Shown: one piece after another, positions 1-6,343 of the stretch
How positions within the stretch are numbered: position 1 is the first letter of the stretch
How the letters are laid out: every line of letters begins with the position of its first letter
NCBI GenBank assembly: GCA_018608735.1
Contig: JABAYZ010000084.1
Location: 1-6,447, forward strand
DNA from: Flavobacteriaceae bacterium
GTDB lineage: Bacteria; Bacteroidota; Bacteroidia; Flavobacteriales; Flavobacteriaceae
DNA length: 6,447 nucleotides
Direction: 5' to 3'
The notes under the pieces: generated by a model
Told to the model about the DNA's origin: nothing
Databases searched by the model: none
The model's input: only the letters and a program-made list of their open reading frames with translations
Position numbers and translations under genes: made by a program

Positions 1-7
1 GATAAAT

Positions 8-80
8 TTCTAAGTGTTACTTAGAAGGGTATCGAACATACCTAAACCAAGTTCCATGTAACACATCCTCACCCTGAGGA
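8..80. repeat. cluster of four short inverted repeats
   Basis: Four perfect inverted repeats lie within 73 bases. The arms are 8-15/19-26 (8 bp, 3-base loop), 28-32/38-42 (5 bp, 5-base loop), 66-71/75-80 (6 bp, 3-base loop) and 14-20/58-64 (7 bp, long loop). The fourth uses bases inside the first, so those two structures exclude each other. The cluster sits just downstream of a minus-strand promoter-like sequence, so it would form the start of a leftward transcript. None is followed by a convincing T-run on the minus strand. On the plus strand the 66-80 hairpin is followed by ATTTT, which would make only a weak terminator. The repeats are seen directly; any RNA function is inference. Confidence 0.5.
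10..57 (-). CDS. possible 15-codon peptide ORF or remnant of a gene start (unknown)
   Basis: The frame reads MELGLGMFDTLLSNT and then TAG, starting about 30 bases downstream of the possible minus-strand promoter at 92-99. Four of the 15 residues are leucine. The stop codon lies inside the 8-26 hairpin. The first eight residues resemble the N-terminus of some bacterial luciferase-like (LLM) flavin oxidoreductases, as I recall them, so this could be the broken 5' end of such a gene. It could equally be a leader peptide or chance. Nothing beyond the window edge is visible, so no function is assigned. Confidence 0.2.
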   Translation of the reverse strand: MELGLGMFDTLLSNT

Positions 81-91
81 ATTTTAAGCGG

Positions 92-99
92 CAAAGGTA
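92..99 (-). promoter_or_regulatory. possible Bacteroidota -7 element (TACCTTTG)
   Basis: The minus strand reads TACCTTTG followed by C, an exact match to the Bacteroidota -7 consensus TAnnTTTG. Eighteen bases upstream is CTG (118-120), a one-mismatch version of the -33 TTG. Transcription would run leftward from about position 87 into the hairpin cluster and the short ORF at 10-57. The element lies immediately past the rdgB stop codon, so it would belong to the next gene to the left. Confidence 0.45.
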
Positions 100-111
100 C
101 TGTAAATTAAT

Positions 112-687
112 TTAATGCAGATTTAAATACGCTACCAATTTTTTAACGGCTTTTCCACGATGTCCAATCCTATTTTTTTCAGCCAAAGACAGCTCGGCGA
201 AAGTGTTTTTATACCCTGATGGTTTAAAAATAGGGTCATACCCAAAACCATCAGTACCTCTTTTGTTTTTGGTGATTTTGCCTTCACAAATCCCTTCAAA
301 TGTGATAAGCTCCCCCCGAAAATGCATTGCAATAACAGTTTTGAACTGCGCCGAACGCTCCGCTTTTTGGTTGAGTTCTGCTAATACTAAGTTCATATTA
401 TCATCTGCATTTCGTTGTGGCCCTGCATAGCGTGCAGAGTACACACCCGGAGCACCATTCAAAGCGGTAATTTCCAATCCTGTGTCATCCGCAAAGCAAT
501 CCATCCCATAATGGTCTTTAATATAATCGGCCTTTTGGATGGCGTTGCCCTTTATGGTGTCTTGCGTTTCGGGAACAGCTTCAGTACAGCCAATGTCTTC
601 TAAACTTATCAACGTAATATGTTCAGGAAGTTGGGCTTGAACTTCTTTAATTTTATTAGGATTATTGGTAGCAAATACAATTTTCAT
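112..687 (-). CDS. rdgB: RdgB/HAM1-family dITP/XTP pyrophosphatase
   Basis: This cytosolic enzyme hydrolyses non-canonical purine nucleoside triphosphates (dITP, ITP, XTP) to the monophosphate and pyrophosphate, keeping deaminated bases out of DNA and RNA. At 191 residues it is the normal family length. The N-terminal substrate motif FATNNPNK is at residues 5-12. The acidic catalytic stretch FADDTGLEI is at 65-73, followed by the family hallmark LNGAPGVYSARYAG at 76-89. GFGYDPIF, which contacts the base, is at 147-154. The usual C-terminal SHR motif reads GHR here (175-177), a mild deviation in an otherwise intact protein. The ATG at 685-687 gives the expected N-terminus. It starts 16 bases after the rlmH stop on the same strand, with no promoter-like sequence in the gap, so it is probably co-transcribed with rlmH. 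Family assignment is secure. Confidence 0.96.
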   Translation of the reverse strand: MKIVFATNNPNKIKEVQAQLPEHITLISLEDIGCTEAVPETQDTIKGNAIQKADYIKDHYGMDCFADDTGLEITALNGAPGVYSARYAGPQRNADDNMNLVLAELNQKAERSAQFKTVIAMHFRGELITFEGICEGKITKNKRGTDGFGYDPIFKPSGYKNTFAELSLAEKNRIGHRGKAVKKLVAYLNLH

Positions 688-703
688 AGCTATTGGTTTT
701 ATA

Positions 704-1177
704 CTATCTGTGATGATAAGGTTCGTTTTTTAAAATTGTAAACCCTCTATAAAGTTGCTCAATAATAAAGAGGCGAACCATTTGATGTGAAAAGGTTAGT
801 TTTGACAGTGCTAACTTTCCAGCGGCTTTTTTATAGACGTCTTCCGAAAATCCATAAGGCCCTCCAATAACCAAGACAAGGCGTTTGATTCCTGAGTTCA
901 TTTGTTTTTGAAGAAAAGTAGAGAACTCTACCGAATTCATTTCCTTTCCATTTTCATCCAATAGTATAAGACGGTCAGTAGGCAAGACTTTATTAAGGAT
1001 TAATTTCCCTTCTTCTTCTTTTTGAAGTTTTTCAGATAGATTTTTACTATTTTTTAGGTCAGGAATAATTTCAAAAGAAAACCGCACATAATGCAATAAT
1101 CGTTTTTGATAGATGGAAATAAGTCGATCTAATTCCGTTTGATCGGTTTTTCCTATGGCAATAAGTTTAATTTGCAT
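704..1177 (-). CDS. rlmH: 23S rRNA (pseudouridine1915-N3)-methyltransferase RlmH
   Basis: RlmH is a small SPOUT-fold methyltransferase, acting as a homodimer, that uses S-adenosylmethionine to methylate N3 of pseudouridine 1915 in helix 69 of 23S rRNA on assembled ribosomes. The 157-residue length is typical. Visible family signatures are MQIKLIAIGK at the N-terminus, LLDENGKEMNSVEF at 72-85, the SAM-binding knot loop VIGGPYGF at 103-110, the stretch KLTFSHQMVRL at 126-136, and the C-terminal EQLYRGFTILKNEPYHHR. The ATG at 1175-1177 is the conserved start. The gene leads a leftward unit with rdgB and is divergent from nadC. Two TAACTTTG promoter elements lie upstream, and the nearer one would give an almost leaderless mRNA. 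Confidence 0.97.
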   Translation of the reverse strand: MQIKLIAIGKTDQTELDRLISIYQKRLLHYVRFSFEIIPDLKNSKNLSEKLQKEEEGKLILNKVLPTDRLILLDENGKEMNSVEFSTFLQKQMNSGIKRLVLVIGGPYGFSEDVYKKAAGKLALSKLTFSHQMVRLFIIEQLYRGFTILKNEPYHHR

Positions 1178-1200
1178 TTCCCAAAGTTAAAATTAATTTG
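1172..1200 (+). promoter_or_regulatory. weak candidate promoter for nadC operon
   Basis: TTG at 1172-1174 is followed after 18 bases by TTAATTTG (1193-1200), which has one mismatch to TAnnTTTG. This would give a leader of about 60 bases before the nadC ATG. A competing one-mismatch element, TATTTTAG at 1243-1250, lies closer to the start but lacks a TTG partner. The first candidate overlaps the rlmH start and the second does not. Neither is strong; some promoter is expected here because the operon is divergent from rlmH. Confidence 0.25.
1182..1189 (-). promoter_or_regulatory. rlmH-proximal -7 element (TAACTTTG)
   Basis: The minus strand carries an exact TAnnTTTG match whose last base is only four bases from the rlmH ATG. 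If used, transcription would begin at or next to the start codon and give a leaderless or near-leaderless rlmH-rdgB mRNA. I see no clear TTG -33 partner at the usual distance, so usage is uncertain. Confidence 0.4.
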
Positions 1201-1253
1201 AATAAGGTTTTAGATTTATTAACATATTTCCGTTACAATTCATATTTTAGCTA

Positions 1254-1284
1254 CAAAGTTACAAACATGATTACCAACGAACAA
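1254..1284 (-). promoter_or_regulatory. distal rlmH promoter (TTG-N20-TAACTTTG)
   Basis: On the minus strand, TTG at 1284-1282 is followed after 20 bases by TAACTTTG at 1261-1254. Both boxes match the Bacteroidota consensus with standard spacing. The promoter straddles the nadC start codon, with the -33 box inside the nadC coding region, and would produce an rlmH-rdgB transcript with a leader of about 70 bases. This is the best-formed promoter in the divergent region, and its overlap with the nadC start suggests interference between the two transcription directions. Confidence 0.5.
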
Positions 1285-2124
1285 TTTAAACACGAAGTAC
1301 AGCTCATTATTGCCAATGCTGTTAGAGAAGATGTAGGAGAAGGTGACTATAGTTCATTAGCTTGTATTCCTACAAATGCGACTGGAAAAGCAAAACTTTT
1401 GGTCAAGGATAATGGCGTAATTGCCGGCATTAGTTTTGCCAAACAAGTTTTTCAGTATATTGACCCTGATCTAAAAGTCGAAATACTAATTAATGATGGG
1501 GCTAACGTAAAATTTGGAGATATTGCTTTTTTTGTTGAAGGGTCAAAACAATCCATTCTAAAAGCTGAGCGTATTGTCCTAAATGCAATGCAACGTATGA
1601 GTGCTATTGCCACAAAAACACATTCTTACGTTGAAATATTGGATGGTACCAATACAAAAATATTAGATACACGTAAAACAACTCCAGGATTCAGAGCCTT
1701 AGAAAAATGGGCCGTCGCCATAGGAGGAGGAGTGAACCACCGTTTTGCTTTGTATGATATGATTATGCTAAAAGATAATCACATTGATTTTGCAGGAGGA
1801 ATCTCCAAAGCAATTTCAATGTCCAAAGCCTATTTAAAAGAACACCAATTAGATCTTAAAATAGTAGTGGAAGCCCGTGATTTGGATGAAATTAAAGAAA
1901 TTTTAGAGAACCAAGGCGTACACCGAATTTTAATCGACAACTTTAATTATACAGATACTCAAATAGCCATTGAACTTATTGGAGATAAATGTTTGACAGA
2001 ATCTTCTGGTGGAATCGATGAAGTGACGCTAAGACACTATGCCGAAATTGGAGTGAACTATATATCTAGTGGGGCCTTGACCCACTCTGTGTCAAATATG
2101 GATTTAAGCCTCAAAGCCGTGTAA
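1267..2124 (+). CDS. nadC: nicotinate-nucleotide pyrophosphorylase (carboxylating), quinolinate phosphoribosyltransferase
   Basis: NadC converts quinolinate and PRPP to nicotinate mononucleotide, pyrophosphate and CO2 in de novo NAD synthesis. From the ATG at 1267 it has 285 residues, the usual length. Motifs include EDVGEGDYSS at 21-30, AERIVLNAMQRMSAIAT at 100-116 and LDTRKTTPG at 133-141. The central signature EKWAVAIGGGVNHR at 146-159 supplies basic residues for quinolinate and PRPP binding, and MLKDNHI (167-173) follows. Barrel-end motifs are VEARD (201-205), IDNF (223-226), ESSGG (245-249) and YISSGALTHS (265-274). The frame stays open back to a TTG at 1198, but the extra 23 residues are not family-like, so I reject that start. 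No nadA or nadB is in the window. Its TAA overlaps the next ATG by one base, indicating an operon with the membrane protein and priA. Confidence 0.96.
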   Translation: MITNEQFKHEVQLIIANAVREDVGEGDYSSLACIPTNATGKAKLLVKDNGVIAGISFAKQVFQYIDPDLKVEILINDGANVKFGDIAFFVEGSKQSILKAERIVLNAMQRMSAIATKTHSYVEILDGTNTKILDTRKTTPGFRALEKWAVAIGGGVNHRFALYDMIMLKDNHIDFAGGISKAISMSKAYLKEHQLDLKIVVEARDLDEIKEILENQGVHRILIDNFNYTDTQIAIELIGDKCLTESSGGIDEVTLRHYAEIGVNYISSGALTHSVSNMDLSLKAV

Positions 2125-3062
2125 TGAGTCAGCCAATTGAAGATCAAATAGACAAAATCCCCGTTCTCAATTGGATTGTAAAATTCTTAAAACGAATTAA
2201 ACTTCCTGGATTTGAAGGACTGTCGACATATGATCTTCTAGAAATGTATATTATTGGAATTTTTAAGGGCACTCTAACCACTCGTGCGAGCGCTATTGCT
2301 TTTAGTTTTTTTACCGCCATATTTCCATTTTTGTTATTCATTATTATTCTCATTCCATATATTCCTTTTGACAATTTTAAATTTGATTTCTTAAATTTTT
2401 TAGATTCATTTTTACCTCCGCAAACCTCAGGTTTTTTTAATCAAAATATTTTCGAAAACATTAACAACACAAACACTGGAGGATTACTTTCTACTGTTTT
2501 TTTGATTTCTATGTTTTTGATGGCTAATGGCGTAAATGCAGTGTTTTCTGGATTTGAAAATTCCTACCATCAACAAATCAATCGCAATTTTATTAAACAA
2601 TACTTCTATGCTTTTGGAGTGGCGATCATTCTAGTAGTGCTTTTAATCCTAACTGTTATTGGATTCGGTTATGCTCAGATTTATTTGATCCCCCCCATCA
2701 TCGAAAGATTTGGCTCTGGAGATGGAAGCAATGAACTTTTTTGGATTACACGTGCCAAATATTTCTTTTTTGTATTTATGATTTATATCAGTATGGCTAC
2801 CCTATATTATTTTGGAACCAAAGATGGGAAACTATCAAGCTTCTTTTCTATAGGGGCGCTATTTACTACCTTTTTGATTTTGCTTACGTCTTATTTATTT
2901 GGACTTTATATCGAAAATTTTTCAACCTATAATGAATTATATGGTTCCATTGGTGCCCTATTAATTTTACTCTTTTACTTTTGGCTCAATGCAAATATTA
3001 TTCTTCTTGGCCATGAATTGAATTCCTCCCTTCAACGTTTAAAGAAAAAATGCACGCCATAA
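2124..3062 (+). CDS. YihY/BrkB-family inner-membrane protein
   Basis: This 312-residue integral membrane protein belongs to the YihY/BrkB (formerly 'ribonuclease BN-like') family. The family hallmark follows a short cytosolic N-terminus: TRASAIAFSFFTAIFPFLLF at residues 53-72 begins the first membrane helix. I see six hydrophobic segments, at about 56-81, 119-143, 160-188, 211-230, 238-262 and 272-296, ending in a basic tail (QRLKKK). The motif GSIGALLILLFYFWLNANIILLGHELN in the last helix region (274-300) is also typical. The family's molecular role is unsettled; older claims that it is an RNase or a serum-resistance factor are not supported by its membrane architecture. It starts within the nadC stop codon (TAATG) and ends 13 bases inside priA, so translation of the three genes is probably coupled. 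Its nadC/priA neighbours do not indicate a function. Confidence 0.92.
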   Translation: MSQPIEDQIDKIPVLNWIVKFLKRIKLPGFEGLSTYDLLEMYIIGIFKGTLTTRASAIAFSFFTAIFPFLLFIIILIPYIPFDNFKFDFLNFLDSFLPPQTSGFFNQNIFENINNTNTGGLLSTVFLISMFLMANGVNAVFSGFENSYHQQINRNFIKQYFYAFGVAIILVVLLILTVIGFGYAQIYLIPPIIERFGSGDGSNELFWITRAKYFFFVFMIYISMATLYYFGTKDGKLSSFFSIGALFTTFLILLTSYLFGLYIENFSTYNELYGSIGALLILLFYFWLNANIILLGHELNSSLQRLKKKCTP

Positions 3063-5515
3063 ACGTATTTTTTATCGATGTTATTTTACCACTTTCTTTA
3101 GAGCGGAACTTTACCTACGCCATTACCAAAGCGGAAGCCAATTTTGTAAAAAGAGGGTTCAGAGTCGCAGTTCCTTTTGGGAAAAATAAAGTATACACTG
3201 GGCTTGTGTATAACATACACGACAAGGAACCCACTGCCTATGAAGCCAAATCGATACATAGCATATTAGATGATTCTCCAGTAGTTAATGACTACCAGTT
3301 TAAATTATGGGAGTGGATGTCGAGTTATTACCTGTGTACTATGGGTGAGATTATGCGTGCCGCAATGCCTAATGCATTTTTATTAGAAAGTGAAACCATT
3401 ATTTCACTAAACCCTAAATCAGGATTTGATGTCAATGCGTTTAAAGATGATGAATATCTTGTTTATGAAGCACTGCAACCGCAAACCAGTCTAAAAGTCT
3501 ATGAAATCAATGCGATTGTAGATCGTAAAAATTCATTTCCAGTTCTAAAACGTTTACTCGATCAAAACGTAATTGCACTCGAACAAGAACTTTCTGAGAA
3601 ATATAAACCCAAATTAATTCGTTGCGTTCGTTTACATCCTAACTATCAGCATGAAAACGGCTTGCAAGAGCTAATAGAAACCCTTAAAAGTGCTTCTAAA
3701 CAACGCGAAATTGTATTAAGTTATTTTAATTTGGCCACATCCACGAAACAAATTAAAGTAGCTGATCTTAAAACCAAAAGCAATGCGACGTCTTCTCAAA
3801 TCAAAACACTCATAGACAAAGCGGTTTTTGAAGACTACCATTACCAAACGGATCGCATTAAATTTGAAGATTCCAAAGCAGATGCTGCCAAAGAATTAAA
3901 CACCTATCAGATCGCTGCATTAGAAGAAATTGATCAACAATTCGAGGCTCATAATACAGTCTTACTTCATGGGGTGACTTCATCTGGTAAAACCGAAATT
4001 TATGTAAAAAAAATTGAAGCGATTTTAGCCCAAGGACAACAAGCCTTATATTTAGTTCCAGAAATTGCCTTAACCTCACAGTTGGTACAACGTTTACAAC
4101 AGTATTTTGGAAATCAAATCGCAGTATACCATTCGCGATATTCCCAAAATGAACGTGTAGAGGTTTGGAATCATGTATTGAATCAATCCGAAAATGCTCG
4201 CGTTGTTATTGGTGCGCGGTCTTCAGTTTTTCTTCCGTTTAGCAATCTCGGACTGGTGATTGTCGATGAAGAACATGAGCAATCCTACAAGCAATTTGAT
4301 CCATCTCCTCGATACCATGCAAGAGATACAGCGATTGTGTTGGCTGCACTTTATGAGGCCAAAACGCTTTTGGGATCTGCAACGCCTAGTATTGAAAGTT
4401 TTTATAATGCAACAAAAGAAAACAAGTTTGGTTATGTAGCCATCACAAAACGTTTCAACAATGTACTAATGCCAGAAATTGAACTGGTGGATTTGACGGA
4501 CAAATACAAACGAAAACGCATGACGGGTCATTTTAGTGACCGGTTAATTACCGAAATAAAAGAAGCTTTAGATGCAGATTTTCAAGTTATATTGTTTCAA
4601 AACAGACGAGGATTTTCACCCATAGTTTCGTGTAATACTTGCGGTCATACGCCCGAATGCCCCAACTGTGATGTTAGTTTGACGTTTCACCAATATAAAA
4701 ACCAACTTCGTTGCCATTACTGTAGTCATACTATAGCCATGCAGCTCACCTGTGGTGCTTGTGGTGGCGTTGAAATTGATAGTAAAGGATTTGGTACCGA
4801 ACAAATTCAGCAAGAAGTAGAGCTTTTATTTCCAGAAGCAAAAGTGGCTCGAATGGATTTGGATACTACCCGAGGAAAATACAGCTATGACCGAATCATA
4901 TCTAGTTTTGAAAACAAAGAAGTAGATATATTAGTAGGCACTCAAATGGTGACAAAGGGGCTCGATTTTAGACATGTAAAATTAGTAGGTGTTCTCAATG
5001 CGGATCAATTGATTAATTTCCCCGACTTTAGAGCTCATGAACGCAGCTTTCAATTGTTACAACAAGTGGCAGGTCGTGCAGGTCGTACAGACGCAAGAGG
5101 TAAGGTGATCATCCAAACCTATAATCCGCACCACACAATTCTTCAACAGGTTTCTATAAACGATTATGAGTCCATGTTTATAGAGCAATTAGAAGACCGC
5201 CGTATCTATAAGTACCCTCCTTTTTGTCGAATCATCAAACTAACCTTAAAACACAAGGATTATAATAAAGTAAATGATGGGGCAGAATGGTTGGCAACGA
5301 GTTTGAGACACGTATTTAAAACGAATGTATTAGGTCCTGAATCTCCAGTTGTTTCGAGAATTCGAAATCAGTACCATAAAAATATACTGCTTAAAGTACC
5401 TCAAAACCAATCGTTGGTTAAAACAAAATCAGTGCTTCAGAAAATTAAAATGCGATTTTTGAGTACAAGTAATTTTAGGGCGGTACGTTTGTTAATTAAT
5501 GTCGATAACTACTAA
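3050..5515 (+). CDS. priA: primosomal protein N' (replication restart helicase PriA)
   Basis: PriA is a 3'-to-5' superfamily 2 DNA helicase that recognises abandoned forks and D-loops and starts reloading of the replicative helicase. At 821 residues it is longer than the E. coli protein (about 730), which I believe is usual for Bacteroidota. The N-terminal 3'-DNA-binding domain begins at FIDVILPLSLERNFTY (8-23). Helicase motifs are Walker A GVTSSGKT (308-315, Lys314), DEEH (406-409), GSATPS (442-447), the VGTQMVTKGLDF segment (629-640) and QQVAGRAGR (671-679). Between the helicase lobes are all eight zinc-binding cysteines, at 528, 531, 537, 540, 555, 558, 568 and 571. The primosome-binding C-terminal domain follows. 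The ATG lies 13 bases inside the preceding gene, in another frame; the conserved FIDVILP strand begins seven residues later, so this start is well supported. It appears fully functional. Confidence 0.98.
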   Translation: MHAINVFFIDVILPLSLERNFTYAITKAEANFVKRGFRVAVPFGKNKVYTGLVYNIHDKEPTAYEAKSIHSILDDSPVVNDYQFKLWEWMSSYYLCTMGEIMRAAMPNAFLLESETIISLNPKSGFDVNAFKDDEYLVYEALQPQTSLKVYEINAIVDRKNSFPVLKRLLDQNVIALEQELSEKYKPKLIRCVRLHPNYQHENGLQELIETLKSASKQREIVLSYFNLATSTKQIKVADLKTKSNATSSQIKTLIDKAVFEDYHYQTDRIKFEDSKADAAKELNTYQIAALEEIDQQFEAHNTVLLHGVTSSGKTEIYVKKIEAILAQGQQALYLVPEIALTSQLVQRLQQYFGNQIAVYHSRYSQNERVEVWNHVLNQSENARVVIGARSSVFLPFSNLGLVIVDEEHEQSYKQFDPSPRYHARDTAIVLAALYEAKTLLGSATPSIESFYNATKENKFGYVAITKRFNNVLMPEIELVDLTDKYKRKRMTGHFSDRLITEIKEALDADFQVILFQNRRGFSPIVSCNTCGHTPECPNCDVSLTFHQYKNQLRCHYCSHTIAMQLTCGACGGVEIDSKGFGTEQIQQEVELLFPEAKVARMDLDTTRGKYSYDRIISSFENKEVDILVGTQMVTKGLDFRHVKLVGVLNADQLINFPDFRAHERSFQLLQQVAGRAGRTDARGKVIIQTYNPHHTILQQVSINDYESMFIEQLEDRRIYKYPPFCRIIKLTLKHKDYNKVNDGAEWLATSLRHVFKTNVLGPESPVVSRIRNQYHKNILLKVPQNQSLVKTKSVLQKIKMRFLSTSNFRAVRLLINVDNY

Positions 5516-6228
5516 TTTACAATAACGTCTAGGGCTTCGCTCAATTGTGTTTTTCGAGTTCTGCTCAATGGGAGTTTCATTTTTTCAATTTCCACAAATT
5601 TACTGTCATACCGTTCTACTTTTTTAAGGTTGATGATATAGGATTTATGAATTCTTAAAAACAACCCTTTTGGAAGTTCATTCTCAAAAGCTTTCATGGT
5701 TGAAAGAATGACAAAGCTTTTGTCGTTAGTAATGAGTTTCACATAATCTCCTAGGGCTTCAATCCATTTAATTTGATTAATATAGATCTTACGTTTCTTT
5801 AAATTGCTTTTTACAAAAATATGCTCTCCATCATAATCCTGAAAATTCTCTTTCATTTTGGCTTGTAAAATAGCCTTTGAAATGGCCTCGTTAAATCGAT
5901 TTTCAGATGCGGGCTTTTCCAAATAATCGATCACGTTGTATTCGAACGCTTTGAATGCATGAGAAGTATCTTCACTTACTATGATCGCACAAGGCGTTTT
6001 GAGGTCGGGATTGGTACTAAAAATATTTAAGAGCTCAAATCCATTTGAAGCAGGTAAATCAATATCCATCAAAATCAAATCTACAGCAGTTTTTTGAAGA
6101 AACTTCTTTGCTTCAAGCGCCGTAGAGAATTCACCAATCACATTAAGTGAGGGATGATTTTTTGTGAGTTTTATAGTAGTGAATCGTTGCAGAGAATTAC
6201 TATCAATAATTATACAATTTAAATTCAT
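5512..6228 (-). CDS. LytTR-family response regulator (REC + LytTR DNA-binding domain)
   Basis: This 238-residue protein is a two-component response regulator likely to bind DNA as a transcription factor. The receiver domain covers about residues 1-120. The phosphoacceptor is Asp55 in LILMDIDLP (51-59), with Ser85 in place of the usual Thr/Ser switch residue and Lys105 in YLEKP (102-106). The acidic pocket is unusual: where most members have two adjacent acids after the first strand, this one reads IIIDSNS (6-12), keeping Asp9 but with Ser10 instead of the second. A LytTR domain follows at about 136-236, with the characteristic RIHKSYIIN (192-200) and LPLSRTRK (219-226). No histidine kinase is adjacent, so it is an orphan within this window. 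It is divergent from rpsF and convergent with priA, stop codons overlapping by four bases. Targets are unknown. Confidence 0.93.
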   Translation of the reverse strand: MNLNCIIIDSNSLQRFTTIKLTKNHPSLNVIGEFSTALEAKKFLQKTAVDLILMDIDLPASNGFELLNIFSTNPDLKTPCAIIVSEDTSHAFKAFEYNVIDYLEKPASENRFNEAISKAILQAKMKENFQDYDGEHIFVKSNLKKRKIYINQIKWIEALGDYVKLITNDKSFVILSTMKAFENELPKGLFLRIHKSYIINLKKVERYDSKFVEIEKMKLPLSRTRKTQLSEALDVIVN

Positions 6229-6247
6229 TCGGGATAATTTGAAATGA

Positions 6248-6265
6248 TTAACGAATACAATTATA
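6248..6265. repeat. direct repeat copy 1 (18 bp)
   Basis: This copy reads TTAACGAATACAATTATA on the plus strand and matches the copy at 6301-6318 at 17 of 18 positions. It begins 20 bases upstream of the regulator start codon and covers the weak promoter-like TATAATTG on the minus strand (6265-6258). The reverse strand contains TTCGTTAAT, close to the degenerate half-site bound by LytTR domains. A role as an operator is inference. Confidence 0.6.
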
Positions 6266-6274
6266 CAAAAAATA
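6258..6274 (-). promoter_or_regulatory. weak candidate promoter for the LytTR regulator
   Basis: Two imperfect -7 elements exist on the minus strand: TATAATTG (6265-6258, one mismatch to TAnnTTTG) and TATTTTTTG (6274-6266, spacer one base too long). Neither has a TTG at the expected -33 distance. The start codon is about 30 bases downstream of the first. The promoter may be weak or activator-dependent. Confidence 0.25.
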
Positions 6275-6300
6275 ATCCGATAAAATTCTTAAAACTCCGT

Positions 6301-6318
6301 TTAACGAATAAAATTATA
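6301..6318. repeat. direct repeat copy 2 (18 bp)
   Basis: This copy reads TTAACGAATAAAATTATA and differs from copy 1 by one base. The two start points are 53 bp apart, about five helical turns, placing both on the same face of the DNA. The copy ends 19 bases upstream of the rpsF -33 box region. Its left end is also part of a short palindrome, CGTTTAACG (6298-6306). Confidence 0.6.
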
Positions 6319-6343
6319 AGAAGTTAAATAATAGAGTTTGTTG

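Noticed and set aside
28..42. T-arm-like sequence suggesting a tRNA gene
   Set aside because: The minus strand contains GTTCGAT flanked by complementary bases, but the stem and loop are 5+5+5 rather than 5+7+5, and no acceptor, D or anticodon arm can be built around it.
66..80. Rho-independent terminator for rdgB
   Set aside because: The hairpin is perfect but short, and in the rdgB direction it is followed by TGTGTT rather than a T-run. It also lies downstream of a promoter-like element.
34..111. Open frame on the minus strand ending in HGTWFRYVRYPSK
   Set aside because: It is open for only about 25 codons, overlaps the promoter-like element and has no ATG start. It is protein-like by eye but unsupported.
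203..603. Plus-strand open frames opposite rdgB
   Set aside because: They are shadows of a well-conserved gene, with no protein-like motifs or promoter of their own.
1198..1266. N-terminal extension of NadC from a TTG codon
   Set aside because: The extra 23 residues are not family-like, start from a rare codon, and cover the divergent promoter region. The ATG at 1267 gives the normal 285-residue length.
3858..4813. Minus-strand open frames opposite priA
   Set aside because: They lie antisense to conserved helicase and zinc-binding motifs and show no family features.
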